This document shows, piece after piece, positions 17,846 to 26,727 of a stretch of 64,000 nt of DNA. The stretch comes from CBDAPE01 sp965198325. GTDB taxonomy: Bacteria > Pseudomonadota > Alphaproteobacteria > UBA828 > JAPUJA01. Both the position numbers and the translations under genes were made by a program. How positions within the stretch are numbered: position 1 is the first letter of the stretch; the number at the start of each line of letters is the position of its first letter. The notes under the pieces were generated by a model. It was not told where the DNA came from. It saw only the letters and a program-made list of their open reading frames with translations, and did not search any database. The stretch lies in assembly GCA_965198325.1 (NCBI GenBank), contig CBDAPE010000013.1, positions 1 to 64,000 on the forward strand, read 5' to 3'.

Positions 17846-17864
17846 GTGTTCATAATATGAACAC
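17846..17864. promoter_or_regulatory. perfect 19-bp palindrome, operator-like
   Basis: GTGTTCATA-A-TATGAACAC has two 9-bp arms around one base. Its A/T-rich centre in a GC-rich context suggests a repressor operator. It lies about 85 bases upstream of tRNA-Ser on that strand. It is an inverted GTTC/GAAC arrangement, not the direct repeat used by alphaproteobacterial LexA. No regulator gene adjoins it. Confidence 0.45.
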
Positions 17865-18037
17865 TGGAGTGCGCGCGTGGAGCCAAAGAGATCGGCGGCG
17901 AGAGACGGACCGTCAACCCCACGCGAGGGCGGGGCTGCGACGGGCCGCGACCCGACGGCCAAACGCGCGCCGTGGCAGAGTTGCGACAGGCAGCGATTCG
18001 ACCGCCTTACACGCACCAGCGCGACGCCGGGACGGGC

Positions 18038-18109
18038 GGCGACCGGGCCGTCAACCTGATGCCAGGGCGGGGCGGCGACCGGGCCGTCAACTTGATGCCA
18101 GGGCGGGGC
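18038..18109. repeat. two tandem 36-bp repeats
   Basis: Units 18038-18073 and 18074-18109 start GGCGACCGGGCCGTCAAC and differ at one position (CCTGATG versus CTTGATG). Partial, more diverged units flank them on both sides. 36 is divisible by three, so the repeat would be read as DRAVNLMPGRGG on the plus strand, but no gene is supported there. Confidence 0.8.
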
Positions 18110-18668
18110 TGCGACCGGCGCCTGCCGAATCCGGCACCGGATCACGGGCCATTCCGAGGGGGCTTGCGTGGACGCACGACCGGGCTATGGCGGTGCCCAA
18201 TCGGTCGACCGGCCATGCGACGGAGGGCCTGTCCGCATCGCGCGGCCGAAGCAGGGGCGGGGACGGACGATCAGGCGCAGCGAAGCGGCGCGGCGCGGTT
18301 GACGACCGGTCGAGACGGTCGAGACGGTTCTAAAGGTTCAGTGAACAGACCCTTGATACGTCAAGCGATGCGCGTTGACCGGAAAATATCGAGCGAGGGA
18401 CGGAGCAGTCCGCCCCCCGGAGCGATGCAGGAACGAACGGGCCGGGGGCGGCGGGGCCAAGCAGGCTTGTCATGCGGCCGTGTTTGACCGAGACTGGCGC
18501 AATAAAAAGCATAAGCGCTACAGGGAGATGTCGTTGTACGAGCATTTCCGATCCCTAGACCGACGGGTCGGGCGAGCCATCGCCAATGGGCTTTCTGCGT
18601 CTCTGTCACCGACCCCGGGTAGCCGGTCTGCCACGAGCCCGCACAGTCCTTGGGGGACGGCCTGAGCG

Positions 18669-19466
18669 ATGGCGCTGAAAGTCGATACGATCAGCAAGCA
18701 TTTCGGCGGTGTCTACGCCGTACGCGAGGTCTCGCTCGAATGCGAGCGCGGCGAAATCCTCGGCCTGATCGGCCCCAATGGCGCCGGCAAAACGACGCTC
18801 ATGAACCTGATCACCGGCGTGAGCCCGTCCGACGGCGGAACTGTAAGTCTCGACGAGACGACGCTGAATGGCCTGTCTGCACGCAAATGCGCCCGTGCCG
18901 GGGTCGCTCGCACCTTTCAGAACATCCGTCTGTTCGATCATTTGACGGTGCGCCAGAACGTCGAGGTCGCGTTCACGACCAGCGAATTCCACCGCGCCCA
19001 GCAAGCCGCCGGAATCACGATCGACCACCTGCTCGACCAGATGGACCTGCTCGAAGTAGCCGACCGGCCCGCGCCGACGCTGCCCTACGGCCGTCAGCGG
19101 CGCCTGGAGATCGCCCGGGCACTGGCGCTTGCCCCGGACTACCTGCTGCTCGACGAGCCTGCCGCCGGCATGAACCGGCTCGAATCCACGGCGCTGATCG
19201 AGTCGATCAGGTTCATCCGCGACGAATACGGTTGCGGCATCATCGTCATCGACCACGACCTGCGCTTCATCATGAATGTGTGCGAACGGATCGCCGTGCT
19301 GCATATGGGTGAACTCATCGCCCTGGGCACGCCGGACGATGTCCGCAACGACCCCCGCGTCATCGAGGTCTATATCGGCGCACGGGACAACGACGGGGCA
19401 ACGGCCGCACCGGCGCCCCGACCGTCGCCATCGGACGGAGAAGCCACGATGGACCAACCCAGTTAG
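18669..19466 (+). CDS. LIV-type ABC transporter ATP-binding protein, LivG-like
   Basis: One of two ATPases powering a branched-chain amino acid/amide-type importer, cytoplasmic face of the membrane. Walker A is GPNGAGKTT (residues 35-43), the Q loop is ARTFQNIRLF, the signature region is LPYGRQRRLEIAR (138-150) and Walker B is YLLLDEPAAGMN (158-169), with the switch His in VIDHDLRF. LivG identity is supported by the GVARTFQNIRLF segment; 265 residues is normal. First gene of a five-gene cluster in the order ATPase, binding protein, ATPase, permease, permease. The last ~20 residues (rich in Ala, Pro) are an unstructured tail. Confidence 0.93.
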   Translation: MALKVDTISKHFGGVYAVREVSLECERGEILGLIGPNGAGKTTLMNLITGVSPSDGGTVSLDETTLNGLSARKCARAGVARTFQNIRLFDHLTVRQNVEVAFTTSEFHRAQQAAGITIDHLLDQMDLLEVADRPAPTLPYGRQRRLEIARALALAPDYLLLDEPAAGMNRLESTALIESIRFIRDEYGCGIIVIDHDLRFIMNVCERIAVLHMGELIALGTPDDVRNDPRVIEVYIGARDNDGATAAPAPRPSPSDGEATMDQPS

Positions 19467-19500
19467 GGCACTTATCAAATCATAAAGGGAGGTTATTCCG

Positions 19501-20685
19501 ATGAATTCTAAGAAACTGCTGACCACAACCGGGATTGCGGCAGGCGCGCTGGCCCTGGCGTTTGCGAGCGGCCCGGCGCCGGCCGGGGACGCACTCAAGA
19601 TCGGCACCTCGGCTGCGATCTCCGGCGAATGGGCACCCTATACCGGAGCCCACGGCATTCGCTGCATGACCGAAATCTTAAACGAGCAGGGCGGCGTGAA
19701 CGGCGTCCCCATCGAACTTTCCGTGCAGGACAACAAGAGCGACCCGGCGATCGCCATCGCCCAGGCTCAGGAAATGCTGGATGACGGCGTGACCGCGGTG
19801 GGCGAGGCCGCGATCGCGTCGGATTCTCTGATCCCGGTCTCGCAGCTCGCGGCCGAGTACGACACGATCACCTTCTCGGCCGTCAACACCCAGATCGAGA
19901 TGTTCGAGGTCGGTCTGGATAACTACATCACCATGGCCGTGCCCGACCCGTTCAACGCGTCGGCAACCGCCGAGGTCGCCTACGAGCTGGGCGCGCGCCG
20001 GGTGGTGCTGTTCCTCTCGGACGTTTACGGGACCTGGACGCGGAACCTGCCGGAATGGTTCGGCGACGTGTTCGAGCGGTTCGGTGGCGAGGTCGTCGGC
20101 AGGATGGAATATCCCGGCTTCGGCATGACCGACTGGTCGCCGTTCGTCACCGAGATCAAGGCGATGGACCCGATGCCGGACTCGGTCCATATCTCGTCGA
20201 TCAACCCCGATGTGGGTGTGCTGATCCGTCAGCTCCGCGCCGCGGGGCTCGACATCTTCGTGTTCGGCTCGGACGGCTTCGACGATCCGACGCTGGCCGA
20301 GGTCGCAGGCGGATCGCCGAACGTGGACGGGACGGTGTATTTCGCCACCCACGGCTTCGCCACGGGCGGCAATGCGCTCGAGCATTTCCAAAATGAGTGC
20401 ATCAGCCGCGGCTACGAAATCAACGGTGCGTTCTTCGGCCTGGGCGGCGATGTCGTCCAAATTCTCGCCAAGGGTGTCGAGCTCGCCGGCACGACCGATT
20501 CCCGGGCGGTTCTCGACGCACTGAATAAGGCGGGACCGATCGACGCAACGTCGGCGCCGAACATCGACTTCACCAACAAGTGGCACTACCCGAGCAAGGA
20601 AGTCTCCGTGATCGGGTTTGCGAACGGTGAGCCGATGCTGCAGAAGGCGCTCGTTCCCGAACACTCGCCTCATTACGAGGAGTAG
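19501..20685 (+). CDS. LIV-type periplasmic substrate-binding protein
   Basis: Periplasmic receptor of 394 residues (Peripla_BP_6 family) feeding the importer encoded around it. A signal peptide covers the first ~28 residues (TGIAAGALALAFASGPAPAG). The mature chain begins DALKIGTSAAISGEWAPYTG, the usual family start, and continues with GGVNGVPIELSVQDNKSDP. GGGAGG precedes the ATG. Members bind branched-chain amino acids, urea or short amides, or aromatic acids; the ligand pocket cannot be read reliably here. Placement between the two ATPase genes is unusual, and about 150 non-coding bases separate it from the next gene. Confidence 0.92.
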   Translation: MNSKKLLTTTGIAAGALALAFASGPAPAGDALKIGTSAAISGEWAPYTGAHGIRCMTEILNEQGGVNGVPIELSVQDNKSDPAIAIAQAQEMLDDGVTAVGEAAIASDSLIPVSQLAAEYDTITFSAVNTQIEMFEVGLDNYITMAVPDPFNASATAEVAYELGARRVVLFLSDVYGTWTRNLPEWFGDVFERFGGEVVGRMEYPGFGMTDWSPFVTEIKAMDPMPDSVHISSINPDVGVLIRQLRAAGLDIFVFGSDGFDDPTLAEVAGGSPNVDGTVYFATHGFATGGNALEHFQNECISRGYEINGAFFGLGGDVVQILAKGVELAGTTDSRAVLDALNKAGPIDATSAPNIDFTNKWHYPSKEVSVIGFANGEPMLQKALVPEHSPHYEE

Positions 20686-20836
20686 GGCGAGAAACCGAAC
20701 CAGGCTCAACGGCCGGCTCCAAACGGGCCGGACGAACCGGACACCGTCAGGAAGGGGCGCCCTTTGCGGGGCTTCCCTTCCCCGACGGGTCCGGCGGGGC
20801 CGTGAACGTGCCAACGGCGCGGGATGACAGGGACCG
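20686..20836. promoter_or_regulatory. intergenic stem-loops after the binding-protein gene
   Basis: GGAAGGG (20750-20756) can pair with CCCTTCC (20775-20781), and further GC-rich complementarities occur upstream. Intergenic hairpins after binding-protein genes often protect the upstream message or reduce downstream expression. The stem is only seven pairs with a long loop, so this is a weak candidate. Confidence 0.25.
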
Positions 20837-21550
20837 ATGCTCGAAGTCGATAACGTCTCGGTGAATTACGGACCGGTGCGGGCCGTGCACTCGGTCTCGC
20901 TTTCGGTGAACGAGGGCGAGATCGTGACGCTGCTGGGACCTAACGGCGCGGGCAAGACGAGCATGCTCTCGGCGATTATCGGGCTCGTTCCCGTCGCCGA
21001 GGGAACGGTGTCGTTCGAGGGCCAGGACATCAACAGGCTGGACACGGAAAGCCGGGTCGGGCGCGGCATCACCGTGACGCCCGAGGGACGGCACATCTTT
21101 GCCAACCTGACCGTTGAGGAGAACCTTATCCTGGGCGCGGCGACCCGTCGCGACGCAGACGGCGTCGCCCGGGACCTGGAGACCTACCTCGGTATGTTCC
21201 CGATCCTGCGCGAGCGGTTTACGCAAAGCGGAGGCTCGCTCTCGGGCGGCGAACAACAGATGCTGGCGGTCGTCCGGGCGCTGATGTCGGGGCCGAAGCT
21301 CCTGATGCTCGACGAACCCTCGCTGGGATTGGCGCCGCAGATCGTCAACCAGATCTTCAAGTTGATTTCGGGCCTGCGGGATCATGGGCTCACACTGCTC
21401 GTGGTCGAGCAAAACGCGCAGGAAGCGCTCAAGTTTGCCGATCGCGCCTACATCCTGAGCACGGGGAACCTCGAATTTTCGGGTACCGCGGAGGAGCTGC
21501 GCACCTCGGCGGATCTGATGAAGGCCTATATCGGCGAAGGCGTCGCGTAA
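20837..21550 (+). CDS. LIV-type ABC transporter ATP-binding protein, LivF-like
   Basis: Second ATPase of the importer, 237 residues. Walker A is GPNGAGKTS, the signature is GSLSGGEQQMLAVVRALM, and Walker B is LLMLDEPSLGLAP, the latter being typical for LivF. The Q loop is ITVTPEGRHIF. It begins 151 bases after the binding-protein gene and ends 16 bases before the first permease. Confidence 0.94.
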   Translation: MLEVDNVSVNYGPVRAVHSVSLSVNEGEIVTLLGPNGAGKTSMLSAIIGLVPVAEGTVSFEGQDINRLDTESRVGRGITVTPEGRHIFANLTVEENLILGAATRRDADGVARDLETYLGMFPILRERFTQSGGSLSGGEQQMLAVVRALMSGPKLLMLDEPSLGLAPQIVNQIFKLISGLRDHGLTLLVVEQNAQEALKFADRAYILSTGNLEFSGTAEELRTSADLMKAYIGEGVA

Positions 21551-21566
21551 GGGAGCGAACCGGACC

Positions 21567-22466
21567 ATGCAATATGTGGCCGAACAGGCCCTCAACGCCC
21601 TCAGCATCGGCGCGGAATATTCGCTGCTCGCCCTGGGGCTCGCCATCGTGTTTTCCGTCATGGGGCTGGTAAACTTCGCCCATGGCGAGATGCTCGGCGT
21701 CGGCGGCTACATCATGTACGCCATGGTGCTGTTCGGCGCCGGCGAGATCTGGATGATCCTGCCGGTTTGCATGCTTACGGTCGTGATCACCGCCGTGCTC
21801 CTGGAGCGTGTCGCCTTCAGACCGGTTCGACGAGCGCCGGCGACAACGGGGCTGCTTACGGCGTTCGGGGTCTCGATCATCCTGCAAAACGTGTTTTTGA
21901 TGGGGGTCTCGCCCCGGCCCAAGGCCGTGCCCGCCGTCTCGGTGCTCAACACGACAGTGGATATCGGCAGTTTCACCTTCACGATCCTCCAGTTTCTCGA
22001 GGCGGGCGTGACCGCAATCGCCATCGTGCTGCTGGTCATCTTCATGAAGCGGACGAAGGTGGGCCTCGCCATGCGCGCCGCGGCCTACGATTTCACCACC
22101 GTGCGCCTGATGGGCATGCGGGCGAACCGGGTGATCGCCACGGCCTTCGCGATCTCGGGTTTTCTGGCCGGCCTCGCCGCGATCTTCTTCATCGCGCGGC
22201 GCGGCGCAATCGACCCGTTCATGGGCCTGCTGCCCGTGCTTAAGGCGTTCGTCGCCTGCGTGCTGGGCGGCTTCGGCAGCCTGCCCGGCGCAGTGGTCGG
22301 CGGGCTGGTGCTGGGCATCCTCGAGGTCGTGCTGATCATCGTGCTGCCCGACATCCTGGCCGGCCTTCGCGATGCCGCGGTGTTCTTCATCGTCGGCGCC
22401 ATTCTGGTCTGGCGGCCCCAGGGGCTGCTGGGCAAGAAAGCCGAGCTGGGAGATAAGACCGCATGA
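21567..22466 (+). CDS. LIV-type ABC transporter permease, LivH-like
   Basis: Inner-membrane subunit of 299 residues with about eight hydrophobic segments. It begins with the family hallmark QALNALSIGAEYSLLALGLA and VNFAHGEMLGVGGY, and ends with LRDAAVFFIVGAILVWRPQG. The permease motif LAGLAAIFFIARRGAIDPFM and GFGSLPGAVVGGLVLGILEV lie in the second half. Its stop overlaps the livM-like start (ATGA at 22463). Confidence 0.94.
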   Translation: MQYVAEQALNALSIGAEYSLLALGLAIVFSVMGLVNFAHGEMLGVGGYIMYAMVLFGAGEIWMILPVCMLTVVITAVLLERVAFRPVRRAPATTGLLTAFGVSIILQNVFLMGVSPRPKAVPAVSVLNTTVDIGSFTFTILQFLEAGVTAIAIVLLVIFMKRTKVGLAMRAAAYDFTTVRLMGMRANRVIATAFAISGFLAGLAAIFFIARRGAIDPFMGLLPVLKAFVACVLGGFGSLPGAVVGGLVLGILEVVLIIVLPDILAGLRDAAVFFIVGAILVWRPQGLLGKKAELGDKTA

Positions 22467-23557
22467 GCGCCCCGGCGGCGGATAGCGGGCACACAAGGCG
22501 GCGCCTGTGGCACGTGGAAGGGGCCCGCGCGCTCAAATCGCTCCGGGGCGGGACGATCATCGCCGCCTTCGCGGTGGGCATCGGCGTCCTCATCATGCTG
22601 TTCGGCGAGCCCTACCAGGTGCGCCTCGCGGTGGCCGCCTACGTCAACCTCATCCTGGTGATCGGCCTGCAGATTTTCATGGGCAATTCGAATGTTGCCA
22701 ATCTGGCTCACCCCGGCTTCATGGGGCTCGGGGCCTATATCACGTCGATCTTTGCGGTGCCGGTGATGATCAAGCAGACGCTGATTCCAAACGCGCCCTT
22801 CGGGCTCGACGAGATCCAGCTCGGCATCGTCGCCTCGTTCATCGTCGCCGTCGGGGTCACCACGATCGTCGCGTTCCTGTCCGGGCTCGTTCTGGTCCGG
22901 CTCTCAGGGATAGCCGCAACGATCCTCACGCTTGCCATACTGGTCATCATTCACGGCATCTTCGTGCACTGGGTCGACCTGTTTCGGGGCACCCAGGCGT
23001 TCTACGGCATCCCGAAGGTTGTGGGCATCGAAGCCATGATGATCGCGACCACCATCGCCATCCTGATCGCGCGACTTTTCAAGGATTCGCGAATCGGAGT
23101 CCAGTTACGCGCGAGCGCCACCAACATGCTCGCGGCCGAAGCGATGGGGGTGAACATCCGCGCGCTCCGGCTGATCGCCTGGGTATTGGGCGGGGCGGTG
23201 TGCGGCGTCGCGGGCGCGCTATACGCCTATTACATGGGCACAGTGAACGCCCGGGCGTTCTTCTTCCATGCGGCGTTCCTCACCCTCGCCATGCATATCC
23301 TGGGCGGCATGCGATCGGTGACCGGCGCGGTGGTGGGCGTGGCGCTAGTTTCGATCACCATGGAACTGATCCGCCTTCTGGAAAGCGGCCCGGTCATCTT
23401 CGGCGCGCAACTGCCCGACCTGTTTGGGCTGGGCAGCCTCATGCTGGGCGTCATCATCGTGCTCGTGATGTGCCTGCGCTCGGACGGGCTGATGGGCGGC
23501 CTGGAGCTCGACGAGCTGCTGGGCCGGCTCTGGAAGCGGCGCGCGAAAGGGGAGTAA
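22463..23557 (+). CDS. LIV-type ABC transporter permease, LivM-like
   Basis: Second inner-membrane permease, 364 residues, last gene of the cluster. It shows the family stretch NSNVANLAHPGFMGLGAYIT and GVNIRALRLIAWVLGGAVCG, with about nine membrane segments. Its first ~25 residues are hydrophilic (cytoplasmic). The ATG overlaps the upstream stop, so translation is coupled. It ends nine bases before the convergent lepA stop, leaving no room for separate terminators. Confidence 0.94.
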   Translation: MSAPAADSGHTRRRLWHVEGARALKSLRGGTIIAAFAVGIGVLIMLFGEPYQVRLAVAAYVNLILVIGLQIFMGNSNVANLAHPGFMGLGAYITSIFAVPVMIKQTLIPNAPFGLDEIQLGIVASFIVAVGVTTIVAFLSGLVLVRLSGIAATILTLAILVIIHGIFVHWVDLFRGTQAFYGIPKVVGIEAMMIATTIAILIARLFKDSRIGVQLRASATNMLAAEAMGVNIRALRLIAWVLGGAVCGVAGALYAYYMGTVNARAFFFHAAFLTLAMHILGGMRSVTGAVVGVALVSITMELIRLLESGPVIFGAQLPDLFGLGSLMLGVIIVLVMCLRSDGLMGGLELDELLGRLWKRRAKGE

Positions 23558-23566
23558 GGCGGGCGC

Positions 23567-25372
23567 CTACTCGTCGGAGATCCTGAGCGCGACGAGGAAG
23601 GCTTCCTGGGGGATCTCCACGTTGCCTACCTGGCGCATCCTTTTTTTGCCTTTTTTCTGCTTTTCCAGGAGCTTCTTCTTTCGCGTGACGTCACCGCCGT
23701 AGCATTTCGCGGTGACATCTTTCCTAAGCGCGCGGACGGTCTCGCGCGCGACGATGCGCCCGCCGATGGCGGCCTGGATGGCGATCTGGAAGAGCTGGCG
23801 GGGAATCAATTCCTTCAAGCGCACGCACAGCACCCGCCCCCGGACTTCGGCGGCCGCCCGGTGGACAATGACGGCCAGCTCGTCGACCGGCTCACCGTTG
23901 ATCAGAATGGCAAGCTTCACGAGGTCGCTTTCGCGGTAATCGTCGAGCTGATAGTCGAAACTGGCATAGCCCCGGGAGGCCGATTTCAGCCGGTCGTAGA
24001 AATCAAAGACCACCTCGTTGAGCGGCAGCCTGTAGACCACCATCGCCCGATTGCCCGCATAGGTGAGATCGACCTGCTCGCCGCGCTTCTCGGTGCACAG
24101 CGCCAGCACGCCGCCCAGATGCTCGTCGGGCACCAGGATGGTCGCGCGAATCCAGGGCTCCTCGATCCGCTCGACATAGGTGGGATCGGGCATGTCGGCG
24201 GGGTTGTGCAGTTCCTGCACCGTGCCGTCGGTGCGGTGGATGCGGTAGATGACCGAGGGCGCGGTGGCAACCAGATCGAGATCGAACTCGCGCGCGAGGC
24301 GCTCCTCGATGATCTCGAGGTGGAGCAGACCCAGAAAACCGCAGCGAAAGCCGAAGCCCAGCGCGGCGGAGGTCTCGGGCGTGTATTCGAAGCTCGCGTC
24401 ATTGAGCCGGAGCCTGGCCAGGCTTTCGCGCAGGCGCTCGTAATCGGCCGAATCGGCCGGGAACAGACCGCAGAAAACCACCGGGGTGACCGGCTGAAAG
24501 CCGGGGAGCGGGGTTTCGGTGGCACGCTTTTCTTCCGTGAGGGTATCGCCCACCTGGCAATCGGCGACCTGCTTGATCGCGGCGGTGAGGAAACCGATCT
24601 CGCCGGGGCCGAGCGCGTCCGTCGCGGCGAGCTTGGGCGTAAAGACACCGACCCGCTCCACCTGATGGACCGCGCCCGACGCCATCATGCGGATCTTCAT
24701 GCCCTTATTGAGTGACCCGTCGTGGACCCGGACGAGCACCACGACGCCCAGATAGGGGTCGTACCAGCTATCGACGAGCAGCGCCTTGAGGGGCGCTGCG
24801 CCGTCGCCCGCGCCGGGCGCGGGTAGACGTGCGACGATGGCCTCGAGCACATCGTCGATGCCCTGGCCGGTCTTGGCGGAGATGGCGAGCGCGCCCGCGG
24901 CATCGATGCCGATGACCTCCTCGATCTGCTGCTTGACCCGCTCGGGCTCGGCGGAGATGAGATCGACCTTGTTGAGCACAGGCAGGACCTCGTGGTCTGC
25001 ATCGACCGCAAGATAGGCGTTGGCGAGCGTCTGGGCCTCGACGCCCTGGGAGGCGTCGACCAGCAGGAGCGAGCCCTCGCAGGCGGCGAGCGAACGGGAG
25101 ACCTCGTAGCTGAAATCCACGTGGCCGGGCGTGTCGACCAGGTTGAGCTGGTAGCTCTCGCCGTCGGACGCGCGGTAGGCGAGGCGCACGGTCTGGGCCT
25201 TAATGGTGATGCCCCGCTCGCGCTCCAGATCCATGGAATCGAGCACCTGGGCCTGCATCTCCCGGGCCTCGAGCCCGCCGCAGCGCTCGATCAGGCGGTC
25301 GGCCAGGGTCGACTTGCCATGGTCGATATGGGCGATGATCGCGAAATTGCGGATATGGGCGAGGTCGGTCAT
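23567..25372 (-). CDS. lepA: elongation factor 4 (LepA) GTPase
   Basis: Ribosome-associated translational GTPase of 601 residues that aids elongation or initiation under stress; membrane-associated in part. G1 is AHIDHGKST (residues 14-22), switch II is DTPGHVDF, NKVDL is the guanine-specificity motif, and the LepA-specific C-terminal domain ends KKLLEKQKKGKKRMRQVGNV. The start at 25372 (MTDLAHIRNFAIIAHIDHGK) is chosen over an upstream ATG because it matches the family N-terminus. Complete and normal. Confidence 0.97.
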   Translation of the reverse strand: MTDLAHIRNFAIIAHIDHGKSTLADRLIERCGGLEAREMQAQVLDSMDLERERGITIKAQTVRLAYRASDGESYQLNLVDTPGHVDFSYEVSRSLAACEGSLLLVDASQGVEAQTLANAYLAVDADHEVLPVLNKVDLISAEPERVKQQIEEVIGIDAAGALAISAKTGQGIDDVLEAIVARLPAPGAGDGAAPLKALLVDSWYDPYLGVVVLVRVHDGSLNKGMKIRMMASGAVHQVERVGVFTPKLAATDALGPGEIGFLTAAIKQVADCQVGDTLTEEKRATETPLPGFQPVTPVVFCGLFPADSADYERLRESLARLRLNDASFEYTPETSAALGFGFRCGFLGLLHLEIIEERLAREFDLDLVATAPSVIYRIHRTDGTVQELHNPADMPDPTYVERIEEPWIRATILVPDEHLGGVLALCTEKRGEQVDLTYAGNRAMVVYRLPLNEVVFDFYDRLKSASRGYASFDYQLDDYRESDLVKLAILINGEPVDELAVIVHRAAAEVRGRVLCVRLKELIPRQLFQIAIQAAIGGRIVARETVRALRKDVTAKCYGGDVTRKKKLLEKQKKGKKRMRQVGNVEIPQEAFLVALRISDE

Positions 25373-25523
25373 GGGGCCGTTGCTGCGGATGCGCGGAGGC
25401 AAACCTTGCGCCGGAAGATAGAGTGCTAGCCGCGAGGGAGCAATGGTGATGAGGCGAAACCCGCCGCCCGCTTGATTCCCCCCTTTCCCGCTCCTAGAGT
25501 CGGATTTGGTTCACGCGATCAGC

Positions 25524-26723
25524 ATGAGGCGGCCCTTGGCCACGATTCCGAATAACGGCTTTCAGGTGCGCTCGAGTTGGGTGGACGTGGAGAAGTTCCT
25601 CGACCCCGATACGATCGAGCGGCTGGAGCGACCGACGGCAGAATCGACCGCGCTGCCGAACCTGACCTACACGAGCGCGGACTGGCTGGCGCTCGAGAAC
25701 GAGCGGCTGTTCGCGCGCACCTGGATGCTGGCGGGCCTCGCCCACGACATTCCCGAGGCCGGCGACGCCTGGCCCGTGACCATCGCGGAAATGCCGCTCC
25801 TGCTGGTGAGGGAGCGGGACGGCGAGATCGCGGCGTTCCACAACGTCTGCCGCCACCGGGGCGCGCGGCTCGTGACCGACCCCTGCAAAGGGGCGCGCGC
25901 GTTTACCTGTGCCTATCACGGCTGGACCTACGAAATCGACGGACGGCTCAAGGCCCGGCCCCATTTCCACGGCGGCGAGAAACACGACATCTTGCGGAAC
26001 GGCAGCGGGCCCGGCCTGGTTCCTGTGCGCGCGGAGACCTGGCACGACTGGGTGTTCGTCAACATCGCGGGCAACGCGGCCCCGCTGATGGACCACCTGG
26101 CGCCGCTTACGGACAAGCTCGACGGCTACGACTTCGGGGCGCTCCGCTTCGCCCGGACGCTACCCTTCGACATCAAGGGCAACTGGAAGCTCGTGCATGA
26201 GAACTTCTTCGACCCCTACCACGTCTTCAAGGTGCACCCGGCGCTGGACAACTTCGCGCCCATGGCGTCGCGCCGGGGCGCGGATTGCGACGGTCCGGTG
26301 ATCTGGAGCGATTCGACCTTTCCCGAACCCGAGGAGGGCCGGGGCGCGGGCCTGCCCTACTACCCCGGCCTGCCCGACCGGCTGGTGGACAAGGACAGCT
26401 TCTTCCACTTCTTCCCGACGACGCTGCTTCAGGTCTATCCGAACCAGTTGGGTATCTTTCAACTGTTCCCGCTGGCGCCGGAGCGGACGATCGAGCACAT
26501 CCACCTCTATTTCGTCGGCGATGCGGCCACGGCGCCCGAGCACGAGAAGGCGCGCGCCGAGGTCTACGCTACGTGGGACGAGCTCAACACCGAGGATTTC
26601 ACGATCATCGAGCGGCTTCAGCAGGGCCGGTGCTCGGCGGGCTTCGACGGCGGCATGCTGTCGGATTTCTGGGACCGGTCGACCCAGCATTTCGCCCGCC
26701 TCGTCGTCGAGGGCATGCGTTAA
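25524..26723 (+). CDS. Rieske non-haem iron oxygenase alpha subunit (RHO-C, Asp-type)
   Basis: Terminal oxygenase of 399 residues that hydroxylates or demethylates an organic substrate using electrons from a partner reductase. The Rieske cluster ligands are Cys109 and His111 (VCRHRGA) and Cys129 and His132 (CAYHGW). The mononuclear iron site is HENFFDPYHVFKVHP with Asp230, His233 and His238. An in-frame TTG at 25506 would add six residues; the ATG lacks a good binding site, so the start is uncertain. A PhyH oxygenase gene follows after four bases, certainly co-transcribed. No ferredoxin or reductase gene is in the cluster. Differs from the Rieske pair at 36-39 kb in sequence and in its bridging residue. 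Confidence 0.9.
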   Translation: MRRPLATIPNNGFQVRSSWVDVEKFLDPDTIERLERPTAESTALPNLTYTSADWLALENERLFARTWMLAGLAHDIPEAGDAWPVTIAEMPLLLVRERDGEIAAFHNVCRHRGARLVTDPCKGARAFTCAYHGWTYEIDGRLKARPHFHGGEKHDILRNGSGPGLVPVRAETWHDWVFVNIAGNAAPLMDHLAPLTDKLDGYDFGALRFARTLPFDIKGNWKLVHENFFDPYHVFKVHPALDNFAPMASRRGADCDGPVIWSDSTFPEPEEGRGAGLPYYPGLPDRLVDKDSFFHFFPTTLLQVYPNQLGIFQLFPLAPERTIEHIHLYFVGDAATAPEHEKARAEVYATWDELNTEDFTIIERLQQGRCSAGFDGGMLSDFWDRSTQHFARLVVEGMR

Positions 26724-26727
26724 GGCC

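Larger units (their letters stand above)
17764..18668. other. 905-base GC-rich, repeat-rich stretch without a supported gene
   Basis: Open frames exist on both strands but their translations are arginine/glycine/proline-rich and follow the repeats, which argues against coding. The stretch holds a 19-bp palindrome (17846-17864), two 36-bp tandem repeats (18038-18109) with a degenerate relative near 17905-17945, a doubled GGTCGAGAC at 18308-18325 and CTTGATACGTCAAG near 18352. The promoter of the transporter operon starting at 18669 must lie at its right end. Confidence 0.5.

Noticed and set aside
17846..17864. LexA (SOS) box
   Set aside because: Alphaproteobacterial LexA sites are direct GTTC-N7-GTTC repeats; this is an inverted GTTC-N7-GAAC.
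18038..18109. CRISPR array
   Set aside because: The 36-bp units are directly adjacent without spacers, and no cas genes are present.
17972..18487. Plus-strand open frame through the tandem repeats (and a minus-strand counterpart)
   Set aside because: Translation is low-complexity Arg/Gly/Pro that follows the DNA repeats, with no ribosome binding site or similarity.
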